Positions 51,508-60,311 of a DNA stretch of 64,000 nucleotides are shown one piece after another. Source of the stretch: Saccharopolyspora spinosa NRRL 18395 (GTDB lineage Bacteria; Actinomycetota; Actinomycetes; Mycobacteriales; Pseudonocardiaceae); contig NZ_GL877884.1 of assembly GCF_000194155.1 (NCBI RefSeq), forward strand, positions 86,134 to 150,133, in the 5' to 3' direction. Under the pieces are notes generated by a model, which saw only the letters and a program-made list of their open reading frames with translations, was not told where the DNA came from and did no database searches. Within the stretch, counting starts at the first letter, position 1. Every line of letters begins with the position of its first letter. A program made the translations under genes and the position numbers.

Positions 51508-52374
51508 TCAGGCAAAGGTGTTCAAGAAGTCCACTGCATCCGTAGACGACCCAAACGTTGCTTGGATGACATCGTCATTCGTGTACGCGATCCGAATCTC
51601 GAAACGAATAAACGGGGCAGCTTCCACGCCGCAGGAGTACGACTGCACGGCCTGAATCGCATCGCCTACCGAGGCGCATTGGCTGCTGTTGCCGTGCAAC
51701 GGAGTGACGCCGACGTAGTCGATTGTCCTCACAACCCTGCGCTCCAGTTCATCGACAAAGTCACGAAGCTCTTCGTTATGGGCAATGCGCAATTCGACAG
51801 CTAGCTGTCGTTTCTCAGCGTCGTTCTTGTTGGCATACACATCACATTGCTCCTGCCAGAAGTCGTCCGGCGTACCCTCGCCCAACCCCTCGATATCGAT
51901 ACCGGCATCGCGGAAGACTTTGGCTGTCGTAGGGAAATGCAGATGCAGCACCACGAAGCCACTCGACCGCATCTGCTTCAAGGACGGGGCAGTCCACTGA
52001 CCAGCGACAACGGCGGCAGGAGTCGGTTTGACGTTGTTCCATTTTGCCAGCACCGGAAGCACAGCGCCCTGAATCTCCTGAGCCTTCGCCTTCGAGTGCT
52101 TGGTGTATCGTCGCCAGGCCGCTTCGATAAAGGCAGCCGGATTGCCAGCCTTTCCAGCGTCTCCCCCGCGTTCCAGCACGAAGTCAAGGTCGTGGCTATT
52201 TCCAAAGTCGTCAGTCCACGTCACAAGAGATCCCCTGCGAACCTCTGGCCGAGGGCCCTTGCTGTCGAGGTACAGGTCGTGGCGATCGGCCAAGCCCTGG
52301 AGGACTGGCGCTAGCGCTTCCTCCATGATGTTGCCAATGATCTGGCCAAGGAGATGCCCCGGTGCGGTCGCCAT
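51508..52374 (-). CDS. type II-like restriction endonuclease
   Basis: A 288-residue protein. The catalytic region has Asp in NSHDLDFVLERGG (residues ~60-71) and Glu84 in AAFIEAAWRRYTKHSKAKAQ followed by EI, a PD-(D/E)XK variant typical of restriction enzymes paired with a DNA methylase. The gene starts 2 bp after the stop of the methyltransferase gene. It would cut DNA lacking the partner's methylation; the recognition site is unknown. Confidence 0.75.
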   Translation of the reverse strand: MATAPGHLLGQIIGNIMEEALAPVLQGLADRHDLYLDSKGPRPEVRRGSLVTWTDDFGNSHDLDFVLERGGDAGKAGNPAAFIEAAWRRYTKHSKAKAQEIQGAVLPVLAKWNNVKPTPAAVVAGQWTAPSLKQMRSSGFVVLHLHFPTTAKVFRDAGIDIEGLGEGTPDDFWQEQCDVYANKNDAEKRQLAVELRIAHNEELRDFVDELERRVVRTIDYVGVTPLHGNSSQCASVGDAIQAVQSYSCGVEAAPFIRFEIRIAYTNDDVIQATFGSSTDAVDFLNTFA

Positions 52375-52376
52375 GC

Positions 52377-53669
52377 TCAGCCCTCAATCCAGAGTCGACC
52401 CTCGTGGAGGGGGTGATTGTGTTTCCGGTTCTTCCACTTCGTGTTGCGGTCGCGCACCTTCTCGAACCGCCATTCCTTGAATCCAGCCGCGAGAGCGAGC
52501 TCTCCAAGCCAGCGCTCCACCGGCACGTGAACGCCGTACGGAGCCGAGTCGCCGACGACATAGCAGACCTTCACTCCAGGTGAGCTAGCTCGACGCAGAG
52601 CGTGCCAGATCTGTGCGGAGTCCAAGAAGTAGCCAGCGACCATCAGGTCGTACGCCTTGTTTCCCGCCTTGCTGCGCTTGATACTCGAAAGCTCGCCGAA
52701 GACCGCCAGAAGCTCCTCGCGAATCGACTCGATAAGCGGCGATTCAAGTGCCTCGGCGGCATCCCAGCCACCCATGTGCTGGGTCGCGGACTTCATCAGT
52801 TTCTTGCGTAGCTGCTTCAGGTCGCCCCAGCCGGTAATCTCGCCGAGGAACGACTGCTCCAGTCGAGTGGCGTCGGCGTAGTCAAAGTTGTTCGCATACG
52901 GCGGTGACGTAAGGATCAAGTCCGCCCAACCATCAGGCACGCCATCGAGTGTCCGGGCGTCGGCCTCCACGATCTTCCCCTCAGGGGCCGACCTTCTCGA
53001 GCGCATTGCCCACATGTCCTGGGCGAATACTTCAACGCGTGCCTCGAAGGCCGTTAGTGGCTCCGCAACCCGACTCTTTGTCTTGTTGGGCAGCACGTAC
53101 TGCCACTGTGCAGTCCCGGCAGGAGAACAGGCTCGGATGATGCTGACGAAGGCCAGCCACAGCAGTTCGTCGTACTCATCGCCAACGCGCAGTCGCTCAA
53201 CGGCGTCACGTATGCGCAGAAGATTGAGCAAAGTCTTTCGGTCGGGGAAACACTTCGCGATCAGCGGTGCGGGCGGTGCGACCACTGGCCGCTCTTTCTC
53301 AGCTTCAAGGCGTATGTCATTGGCACGCTTGACCAGGATATCCGGGTCAGCTCGCCAAGCGAGCTTCGCCTTGGCGATGCGCGTCACGAAGGGATGCACG
53401 TCAAGGCCGATGCCAGCGACGCCGATCTCCTCCGACGCAATGACTGTCGTCCCTGATCCACCGAAGGGATCAAGGACGTGCTTCGCGCCGGACTCCTCGA
53501 TCACCGAGCCTGCCCATTGCGCTGAAAAGCCAGCGCTGTACCGGAACCAACGGTGCACCGGCAACCGCATGTTGTCCGCGAACGTCGTGGTGTTGGAGCC
53601 GGGGCCGGCCGAGGGAACGTCAATCGGCAGAAGCGGCTGACTCACGTCGACCTCCCATCGACGGGTCAA
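52377..53669 (-). CDS. DNA methyltransferase (TSPPY type)
   Basis: A 430-residue protein. The AdoMet-binding motif DPFGGSGTTVIASEE lies at 67-81 and the catalytic motif LILTSPPYANNFDYADATR lies near 255. TSPPY is typical of N4-cytosine or some N6-adenine enzymes. It is transcribed first in the two-gene cassette. A GTG at residue 8 is an alternative start. Confidence 0.85.
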   Translation of the reverse strand: MTRRWEVDVSQPLLPIDVPSAGPGSNTTTFADNMRLPVHRWFRYSAGFSAQWAGSVIEESGAKHVLDPFGGSGTTVIASEEIGVAGIGLDVHPFVTRIAKAKLAWRADPDILVKRANDIRLEAEKERPVVAPPAPLIAKCFPDRKTLLNLLRIRDAVERLRVGDEYDELLWLAFVSIIRACSPAGTAQWQYVLPNKTKSRVAEPLTAFEARVEVFAQDMWAMRSRRSAPEGKIVEADARTLDGVPDGWADLILTSPPYANNFDYADATRLEQSFLGEITGWGDLKQLRKKLMKSATQHMGGWDAAEALESPLIESIREELLAVFGELSSIKRSKAGNKAYDLMVAGYFLDSAQIWHALRRASSPGVKVCYVVGDSAPYGVHVPVERWLGELALAAGFKEWRFEKVRDRNTKWKNRKHNHPLHEGRLWIEG

Positions 53670-53867
53670 ACTTGTGCCCGCCTTCCGTCAACCCCTGCAA
53701 CGTACAGGAGCGCGCAGACAGCCTAGAACGCCCGCTCTTACGCGTCGTAAGGCACGGAAGGTCCCCTCGCCCGTGCGAGGTCACAGGGCATGTTGGCAAC
53801 CAACGGCAAACGTTGATGCGCAGGGAGCATCGCCTCAGAATCCGTGAATTTAAGCTCGGAGGTGCCT

Positions 53868-54040
53868 GTGGCTAGGACTGCGCAGCCTGCCGCGTTGAAG
53901 TTGCTCCACGGACGCGGGAACGGCACGGAACCGGGTGGCCGGAAAGTCGCCACCGGCCCAGCGTTCCGGCGGATCGCCCCCAGCCTCCCGAGTGGCTGAC
54001 CCCCGAAGCCACCGCCGAGTGGGAACGGGTCGTGCCGGGT
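53868..54040 (+). pseudogene. P27-type phage terminase small subunit fragment
   Basis: From a GTG after CGGAGGTGCCT the frame reads MARTAQPAALKLLHGRGNGT, then GGRKVATGPAFRRIAP, as in small terminases of the P27 family. A one-base deletion leads to a stop at 53,999; the other frame continues as EWLTPEATAEWERVVPG and then runs into copied element-2 sequence at 54,041. It is not functional. Confidence 0.55.
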
Positions 54041-54270
54041 TGCGCGCACTCGCCGCAGCCGACCGCCGAGCCACCGACTCACTCGCGGTATTCGTACGAT
54101 GGGCCGGTATCCAGATGTGACTGACCCGCACAGTGCAGCGCCCGTCCGGTATTCCTGGTACTGGGCGGGCGCTTTCGTTTACCTGATGCGTGTTGGGGTG
54201 CTTGGCCGCCAGGTGAGCAGCCAGCGCCAGCCGTCCGACCGGCGCATGAGCCATTCGACGTGTTGGCCGC
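54041..54270. repeat. second, internally deleted copy of element-2 sequence 43,540-43,984
   Basis: 54,041-54,191 matches 43,540-43,690 (end of the XRE/TPR gene) with about four mismatches. 54,204-54,270 matches 43,918-43,984. The 227 bp between the two blocks in element 2 is replaced by 12 bp here. The reverse strand encodes a short WLMRRSDGWRWLLTWRP peptide. Confidence 0.85.
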
Positions 54271-54305
54271 CCGACATTGGGCCACGCGAAGTCACGATCT
54301 CCTAG
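54270..54305. repeat. 36-bp direct repeat, right copy
   Basis: Perfect copy of 51,414-51,449. The 2.8 kb between the two copies carries the RM genes and the terminase/element-2 fusion. Confidence 0.85.
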
Positions 54306-54391
54306 GCTCTATCCGCTTCAGGGGTGGCCTCGTCTACGTGAACCCAACCCTCTTCACCGGGTGCGGGGCGCATTCGTTGTTTCTGGGTGAG

Positions 54392-54607
54392 TTACGCCGG
54401 CGGGACAAGCCCTGGCAGGTAGCCCTTGCCGTCGCATTGCGGGCAGGTGCGCCATTCGGCCATCGTCATGCCGGTCTGCATGTCCTCTGTGGCCTGCACG
54501 ACGTAGATCCGCGGCTCGCTGATCTTCCGCATCCCACCACAGGTGAAGCACAGTGCGTTCGGACCGCCAGCACGCATCTTCTCGTCATCGTCGTTGTTGT
54601 CCACCAT
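54392..54607 (-). CDS. DnaJ-type zinc-knuckle protein
   Basis: A 71-residue protein starting MVDNNDDDEKMRAGGPNALC. Two knuckles (CFTCGG and CPQCDGKGYLPG) follow the CxxCxGxG pattern of DnaJ zinc repeats. Third in a run of similar small genes on this strand. Probably a zinc-binding helper of unknown partner. Confidence 0.6.
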   Translation of the reverse strand: MVDNNDDDEKMRAGGPNALCFTCGGMRKISEPRIYVVQATEDMQTGMTMAEWRTCPQCDGKGYLPGLVPPA

Positions 54608-54619
54608 GCCCCTACCTCA

Positions 54620-54802
54620 TCATGCGGGTGGCCCGAAGCCGCGTTGGCGACCCGGTGTTTCGCGGCAGTGCCGGCATCTCGATCGCGCCATCACCGTGTC
54701 CACTTCACCCGTGGCCATTGACAAGATCGCGCGCGGCAGTGTCACGTATCCGCTGCCATCACAGCCGCGGCAGCGCGACGTCGTCTCGCTGGGGTCGCTC
54801 AT
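54620..54802 (-). CDS. DnaJ-type zinc-knuckle protein
   Basis: A 60-residue protein starting MSDPSETTSRCRGCDGSGYV with a second CRHC knuckle. An ATAGGAGGTAGCG ribosome-binding site precedes the ATG. It lies 12 bp from the next zinc-knuckle gene. Confidence 0.6.
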   Translation of the reverse strand: MSDPSETTSRCRGCDGSGYVTLPRAILSMATGEVDTVMARSRCRHCRETPGRQRGFGPPA

Positions 54803-54811
54803 CGCTACCTC

Positions 54812-55163
54812 CTATGCCGGCGGGCTTTCCAGCTGACCGGAGCCGTCGCGCGGGTTGCAATCCTGCTCGACCACTTCGTCTCCGTCGCCCTTGCGGAGGG
54901 ACTGACGGCGAACCGGCACCGTCCCGTTCCCTCCGCAGGTTGGGCCGTGTACAACATCGTAACCACCCTTCCACCGTCGGTAATGATTCGTCGAGGAATC
55001 CAGGTCCACATGGGCAGGCACCGGCCTCTATTTTGTTTCCACTGCCGTTGCATGATCCGCACGTCGCGTTGTTCGCAACCCACTTTCCGGGCTCGACCTC
55101 GTGCGATTCCGGAATCCACCCGCGCCCGAAACACATGTCACAGCGGCGCTCGGCCCAACTCAA
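54812..55163 (-). pseudogene. zinc-knuckle gene(s), probably frameshifted
   Basis: From a TTG start (SWAERRCDMCFGRGW) the frame carries CDMC and CGSCNGSGNK knuckles. The C-terminal part that fits the family (GPTCGGNGTVPVRRQSLRKG to the stop at 54,812) is in another frame that overlaps from about 55,021. Either two overlapping genes or one gene with a frameshift is possible. Confidence 0.4.
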
Positions 55164-55314
55164 ACCGTCAACCTTTCTTCATTCGGCGGTGGAATCCGCC
55201 CCCGGTGCTGGTATGCGTTCACGGCACCGGGCCGAGCTCGGTGGATGGCCGGACGGCGTCGGGGGCTTTCCACCGCCCGACCATCCAGGTGTGGCCCGCT
55301 GACAACTCCAGCTC

Positions 55315-55440
<126 letters not shown>

Positions 55441-55483
55441 GAGCTTTGGGGCGCTCGCTTGGCAACACGGACCCCTGCCCTCA

Positions 55484-56199
55484 CTACGTCGCCAGCTGCA
55501 CCTGCTGCGTCTGATCGAGCATGGTGAGGTAGCTATCGAGTTGGGCCGCGCCGGCGAGAAGGTTGCGGCTGCGCGTGGTCAGCCGGTCCTGCCAGGAGCC
55601 GAGGAAGGCGCTCAGCGCGTCCGCCCCACCCGCCTCACGCAGCGACTCGATGAACTGCGCGACCTGGTGCAGCAGGTAGCCGCCCCGGCGCAGCTGCCGG
55701 GCGATCTCGGCGTCGCGTACGCAGTCCGGTCCGTATTCGCGGTAACCCGTTGCCCGGTCGCGTTCGGGGCGGAGGATGCCCTGGGTCTCCCAGGTGCGCA
55801 GCGTCGCCGGGTGCAGGCCGAGTCGGCGCGCGAGTTCGCCCACGGTCAGCGGTCGACCGTTGACAGGGGCGGGCGTCGTGGTGGACAGGCTGCCCAGGGC
55901 CGTCGCTACCTCAGTGCGGGTATCGCGTTCGGCGAGCAGCGCGACGTGTGCGGCGTCGATGAGTCGGTAGGCGGACTCGGTGTCGCCCCGGTTGGTCGCG
56001 CGCATGATCTCCATTGCCTGCTGGTGCCCGTGGCCACGGCGCAACGCGAGGAAGGCGCGCAGGGCCTGCGCGTGCAGGAGCGTGTAGCGCCGGTAACCGG
56101 TCTTGCTGCGCTCGGTCGGTGGGAGGATGCCCGCGTCGTCGTAGTTTCGGATCGCCTGTGCGGACAACCCGTGTTCCCGGCAAGGTCGATGGGTCGCAG
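55484..56199 (-). pseudogene. MerR-family (TioE-type) regulator with N-terminal frameshift
   Basis: From residue ~9 the frame is a normal double-domain MerR protein: EHGLSAQAIRNYDDAGILPP, a helical linker, and a second MerR-like HTH (LTVGELARRLGLHPATLRTW). The expected start RPIDLA is in another frame, separated by one missing base near 56,180, and its first codon is CTG (GGAGGTGCAAG precedes it). A GTG 11 bp upstream is in the downstream frame and could give an altered start. It is divergent from the esterase gene. Confidence 0.65.
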
Positions 56200-56312
56200 C
56201 TTGCACCTCCGATTGAGGCTTCAATCTATCGAACCTTGGTAGACGTCGCTGAAGTTTCAATGGATTCTTCAACGATACGGTCGAGGGCAGTTCCTTCCGA
56301 AAAGGAGTGTTC

Positions 56313-57530
56313 ATGTCCACTGCCGCAGCACTGCGTGGAATCGGCCGCCAACTCGACGACCCGGCAAGCCTGGGCCGTGCCCTCGACGAGCTGCTCGCCG
56401 CGCGGCCCGAGCCGCCGGCCCTGCTCGCCCTCGGCGAGCCCACACACGGGATCGAGGCGTTCCCGTTGCTGCGCAACGAACTCCTCGGCCACCTCGTCGA
56501 ACGGGGATACCGGTCGATCGTGCTGGAGACCGATGTCTTTGCCGCGTCCGTTGTCGACGACTACGTGGCCGGGGAAACGGCGGAGATCGGTACGGTGCTC
56601 GCGACCGGGTTCAGCCACGGGTTCGGCGCCGTGCCGGGCAACCGCGAACTCGTCGAATGGCTCCGTGAGCACAATGCCGGCCGCGCGCCGCAGGATCGGG
56701 TTCGCTTCCACGGCTTCGACGCGCCGTTGGAATTTTCCAGTGCGCCGAGTCCGCGACGCGCACTGTCCTCGGTCAACGACTACCTGCCCGCGGCGCTGCG
56801 GCCCGAGTCAGTTCGCGACCTCGACGCGCTGCTCGGCGAGGACGCGGACTGGACGAACGAGGCGGCCATGTTCGACCCGGCAGCGTCCGTCGGCGACTCC
56901 GATCGCGCTCGCGCCCTGCGCATCGTCGCGGACGACCTCGCCAGTACGCTGCGCCGCGCGGCACCTGGCCTGCGCCCCGCCGACCCGACCGGCTACGACC
57001 ACACCGTCGCGCACGCGCGCACCGCTCAGGGCCTGCTGCGCTATCACGCGGCCATGTCCAGCCCCGCACCCGACCGCATTGCGACCTTGCTCAGCCTGCG
57101 CACCGAGATGATGGCCGAGAACCTGCTCGCGATCGTTGCGCAGGAGCAGCGACGCGGGCCGTGCCTGGTGTTCGCGCACAACGCGCACCTGCAGCGCGCG
57201 CGGTCCGGAATGCCGGTCGGCGAGGACGACGTGAACTGGGAGAGCGCTGGCGCGCTCGTCGGGCTCACCCTCGGCGAGCGCTACGTGTTCCTGGCAACCG
57301 ACGCCAGCCCCGACAGCGATCCGGGCACCCTACAGCGCGTGTTGGCCGAGGCGACTACCCGACGCGCACTGTTCCCAGCACAGGCCCTGCGTGCCGCGCT
57401 TCCCCCGTCGATCGGCACGGGCAAACCGATCGTGCCCGGCCACATACCGCTCAACCCAGCAGACTTGGACGGCGCCGACGCGGTCATCTTCGTCGCCGAC
57501 ACCGACGGAAAACGGCATCAGTACTGGTAG
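56313..57530 (+). CDS. erythromycin esterase-family protein
   Basis: A 405-residue protein; ATG 56,313 has AAAAGGAG five bases upstream. It has the family residues LLALGEPTHGIEAFPLLRNE, SIVLETDVFAAS, FHGFDAPLEF and CLVFAHNAHLQRAR with the catalytic His/Glu set. Members open macrolide lactones but many have unknown substrates. It is divergent from the damaged MerR gene, its likely regulator. Confidence 0.82.
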   Translation: MSTAAALRGIGRQLDDPASLGRALDELLAARPEPPALLALGEPTHGIEAFPLLRNELLGHLVERGYRSIVLETDVFAASVVDDYVAGETAEIGTVLATGFSHGFGAVPGNRELVEWLREHNAGRAPQDRVRFHGFDAPLEFSSAPSPRRALSSVNDYLPAALRPESVRDLDALLGEDADWTNEAAMFDPAASVGDSDRARALRIVADDLASTLRRAAPGLRPADPTGYDHTVAHARTAQGLLRYHAAMSSPAPDRIATLLSLRTEMMAENLLAIVAQEQRRGPCLVFAHNAHLQRARSGMPVGEDDVNWESAGALVGLTLGERYVFLATDASPDSDPGTLQRVLAEATTRRALFPAQALRAALPPSIGTGKPIVPGHIPLNPADLDGADAVIFVADTDGKRHQYW

Positions 57531-57627
57531 CCGCTCTCGGCGGAAGCAACGGGTAGTGCCGTGCCCACGAACGTTCACGGTGTCGGCTGCCACGCCACGG
57601 GCCGTGCCGGGCACACGGCGTTGCATG

Positions 57628-57745
57628 CTAGAAGTCGAGCGCAGCATGTGTGCCCGCGGTGTTCCGCCGCTCGAAGTCGAGCAGGTGCTGCTTTCGGACC
57701 AGCCCGGCCGCAACCGGTGAGGTTGGCGGTCGATCCGACGAGTTC
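57628..57745 (-). pseudogene. 3' fragment of an ogt copy
   Basis: The reverse strand encodes RKQHLLDFERRNTAGTHAAL, close to the last 20 residues of Ogt at 59,792. Similarity extends ~115 bp and then stops. The 57,531-57,881 gap has no other recognisable content. Confidence 0.8.
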
Positions 57746-57881
57746 CGGACCTTCTCCGGCTGCGCCAACGCGTGTCCCGGTAGCTGACAGCTGACGGCCG
57801 TGCCCGCATCGACTGCGGTCTGCGCCGAGTTCGACTTTAGTCTGATGCCCAAGCTCCGCAGGTGGCTCTACCCTTTGCCGC

Positions 57882-58982
57882 GTGCGAAAACCCATCGCGC
57901 CCGTCATTGGTGTCGCGCCGCTGGTCGCGTCGCTGGTCTACGGCGAGATCCAGGCGGGCACCGGGGCGGGCGGGTTGATCCTGGACATCTCCGTCGGAGC
58001 ACTCGCATTCGTGCTGGTGGCGGCCTTGTTCCGCTGGCCCGTCCCCATCGCGGTCGTGTTGGCCGCGCTGGCGGCGGTGTCCGCGACCGCCACGCCACCG
58101 GCCACGCTGGCGACGCTGGTGGTGGCCAAGGAACGTCGCATCGCCGTCGCCTGCCAGGTGGCGACGGCCGGGATCATCGGGCACGCGATCCGCGGCCTGT
58201 GGCGACCGCTGCCCGGACTCCCCCTCGGCTGGTGGCTGGTGCTGGACGTGGTCGCGCACGCCGGGCTGCTCGGCTGGGGCTTGCTGATCAGGGCGAGGCA
58301 GGAATTGATCGACTCGCTGCGGGAACGGGCCCGGCGGGCGGAAGCCGAGCAGGGCAGGCGCGTCGCGGAGGCACGAGCGGCCGAACGCACCGCGCTGGCA
58401 AGGGAAATGCACGACGTGCTCGCCCACCGGCTGTCTCTGGTCGCCACCTACGCGGGGGCGCTCGAATACCGCCAGGACATCGATCCGCCACGACTCGCGC
58501 AGGCTGCCGGGGTCATCCGCGAGGGTGTCCACCAGGCGCTGGACGAACTCCGCGAGGTGATCAGCGTGCTCCGCGAGGACACCGAAGAACCAGCCCGGCT
58601 CGGCCTCCCCGACCTGGCCGCGCTGGTGGCGGAGACCCGGAGAACCGGCACCCGGATCGACTTCCAGGACCACACGTCGGGTGCGGGGTCGCTGCCCCTG
58701 TCGACGGGCCGCACCGGTTACCGGATCGTGCAGGAAGGCCTGACGAACGCGCGCAAGCACGCGGCGGGACAACCGGTTCGGGTTACGGTGGCGGGCGCGC
58801 CGGGCGAGGGGCTGCGCATCGACATCCGCAACCCTGTCGGCGCGACGACAACGGTTCCCGGCACCGGCACCGGACTCGTCGGCCTCACCGAGCGGGTGCG
58901 CCTGACCGGAGGTCAGCTGGACCACGAATTGACTTCTTCCGGCGAATTCCGGCTGCACGCCTCGCTACCGTGGCCGGTGTGA
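57882..58982 (+). CDS. NarL-family sensor histidine kinase
   Basis: A 366-residue kinase starting at GTG. About five membrane segments fill residues 1-145. The HisKA_3 phosphoacceptor is TALAREMHDVLAHRLSLVAT; the ATPase has GYRIVQEGLTNARKHA and GTGTGLVGLTERV. Its TGA stop overlaps the GTG of the response-regulator gene. Confidence 0.88.
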   Translation: MRKPIAPVIGVAPLVASLVYGEIQAGTGAGGLILDISVGALAFVLVAALFRWPVPIAVVLAALAAVSATATPPATLATLVVAKERRIAVACQVATAGIIGHAIRGLWRPLPGLPLGWWLVLDVVAHAGLLGWGLLIRARQELIDSLRERARRAEAEQGRRVAEARAAERTALAREMHDVLAHRLSLVATYAGALEYRQDIDPPRLAQAAGVIREGVHQALDELREVISVLREDTEEPARLGLPDLAALVAETRRTGTRIDFQDHTSGAGSLPLSTGRTGYRIVQEGLTNARKHAAGQPVRVTVAGAPGEGLRIDIRNPVGATTTVPGTGTGLVGLTERVRLTGGQLDHELTSSGEFRLHASLPWPV

Positions 58983-59623
58983 TTCGAGTCCTGATCGTTG
59001 ACGACGACGCGCTCGTGCGCGCCGGGCTGACCATGATGCTCGACGGCGCGGGCGGCATCGCGGTGGTCGGCGAGGCCGGTGACGGCGACGCGGCGCTGAC
59101 CGCAGCCAACGCGCACGCACCCGAAGTCGTCCTGATGGACATCCGGATGCCGAAGGTCGGCGGCATTGCCGCGACCCGGATGCTGCGCGAACGACGGGAC
59201 CCGCCCGAGGTCATCGTGCTGACGACGTTCGACACCGACGAGAACATCGTGCACGCGCTGCGGGCCGGTGCGGCCGGTTTCCTGCTCAAGGACACCCCGC
59301 CGCCGGAGATCGTGGACGCGATCCGCAAGGTCGCGGAGGGCCACCCGATCCTGTCCCCGCGGATCACCCGCAAGCTGATGGACAAGGTCACCACCGATTC
59401 CGACCGCTGCGAACGGGCCCGAGCCCGCCTCACCAAGCTGAGCGACCGCGAGTACGAGGTCGCCCTGGCGATCGCCCGCGGCAGCACAAACGCCGAAATA
59501 GCGGCAGCCCTGTACATGAGCGTGGCCACGGTGAAGGCTCACGTCTCCCACGTCCTGACGAAGCTGGACCTCGGCAACAGAACCCAGATAGCCCTCCTGG
59601 CCCACGACGCCGACCTGGCCTGA
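58979..59623 (+). CDS. NarL/LuxR-type response regulator
   Basis: A 214-residue regulator starting at GTG (VIRVLIVDDDALVRAGLTMM). Asp54 in VVLMDIRMP is the phosphorylation site. The C-terminal HTH is LSDREYEVALAIARGSTNAE then VKAHVSHVLTKLDLGNRTQI. It forms a pair with the preceding kinase; the target genes are unknown. Confidence 0.9.
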   Translation: MIRVLIVDDDALVRAGLTMMLDGAGGIAVVGEAGDGDAALTAANAHAPEVVLMDIRMPKVGGIAATRMLRERRDPPEVIVLTTFDTDENIVHALRAGAAGFLLKDTPPPEIVDAIRKVAEGHPILSPRITRKLMDKVTTDSDRCERARARLTKLSDREYEVALAIARGSTNAEIAAALYMSVATVKAHVSHVLTKLDLGNRTQIALLAHDADLA

Positions 59624-59656
59624 CGGAGAACACCGAGAAGGCCTTGAACGCACGGA

Positions 59657-59694
59657 CCGTGAGTCTTTGGTTATAGCTACCAATAGACTCACGG
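59657..59694. terminator. hairpin between convergent genes
   Basis: CCGTGAGTCTTTGGT pairs with ACCAATAGACTCACGG around TATAGCT, with one bulge. It lies between the response-regulator and ogt stops. Confidence 0.6.
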
Positions 59695-59791
59695 CCCGCT
59701 ACCAGCAAAATCGTCTTACCTGTCACTACTTCAGATGCGGCGATTTCGCCCGAAATCGCCGCCCCGCCCTGGCGCCGCTGCCGAACGGGCG

Positions 59792-60298
59792 CTAGAAGTC
59801 GAGCGCTGCCTGCGTGGCCGCGGTGTCTCGCCGCTCGAAGTCGAGCAGGTGCTGCTTCCGGTCCAGCCCGCCGCCGTAACCGGTGAGGTTGCCGGTGGAT
59901 CCGACGACGCGGTGGCAGGGCACGATGATGCCGATCGGGTTCTTGCCGTTGGCGAGCCCGACGGCCCGCGAGGCACTGGGCTTTCCGATCCGCTCGGCCA
60001 GCTCTCCGTAGGAAATCGTTTCGCCGTAGGGGATTTCGCACAACTCCGCCCAGACCGTGCGCTGGAACGGGGTGCCGATCAAATTAATCGGCAGGTCGAA
60101 CTCGTTGCGCTGCCCCGAGAAGTACTCCTGAAGCTGCTCGATCATCGGCCCGAAGGGCGCGGTGTCCGGCTCGCCGAAGTTCTCCTCTGGCGGTCGGTGC
60201 CGCTGGCGCTCCATGTAGAGACCGGTCAGGGCGCCGTCGACGGCGACGAGCGTCAGCGGGCCGACGGGGCTGTCGATGACGGTGTTCACCGGGTGCAC
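59792..60298 (-). CDS. ogt: methylated-DNA--[protein]-cysteine S-methyltransferase
   Basis: A 168-residue protein. The acceptor Cys is in GIIVPCHRVVGSTGNLTGYG; the DNA-binding part is TPFQRTVWAELCEIPYGETI. It removes O6-methylguanine in a suicide reaction. The gene is 13 bp downstream of the Ada-AlkA gene and forms an alkylation-repair operon with it. Confidence 0.92.
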   Translation of the reverse strand: MHPVNTVIDSPVGPLTLVAVDGALTGLYMERQRHRPPEENFGEPDTAPFGPMIEQLQEYFSGQRNEFDLPINLIGTPFQRTVWAELCEIPYGETISYGELAERIGKPSASRAVGLANGKNPIGIIVPCHRVVGSTGNLTGYGGGLDRKQHLLDFERRDTAATQAALDF

Positions 60299-60311
60299 TG
60301 GAATCCTCTCC

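Noticed and set aside
57800..58978. Long upstream extension of the response-regulator frame
   Set aside because: It overlaps the whole kinase gene in another frame; the receiver domain starts exactly at the GTG at 58,979.
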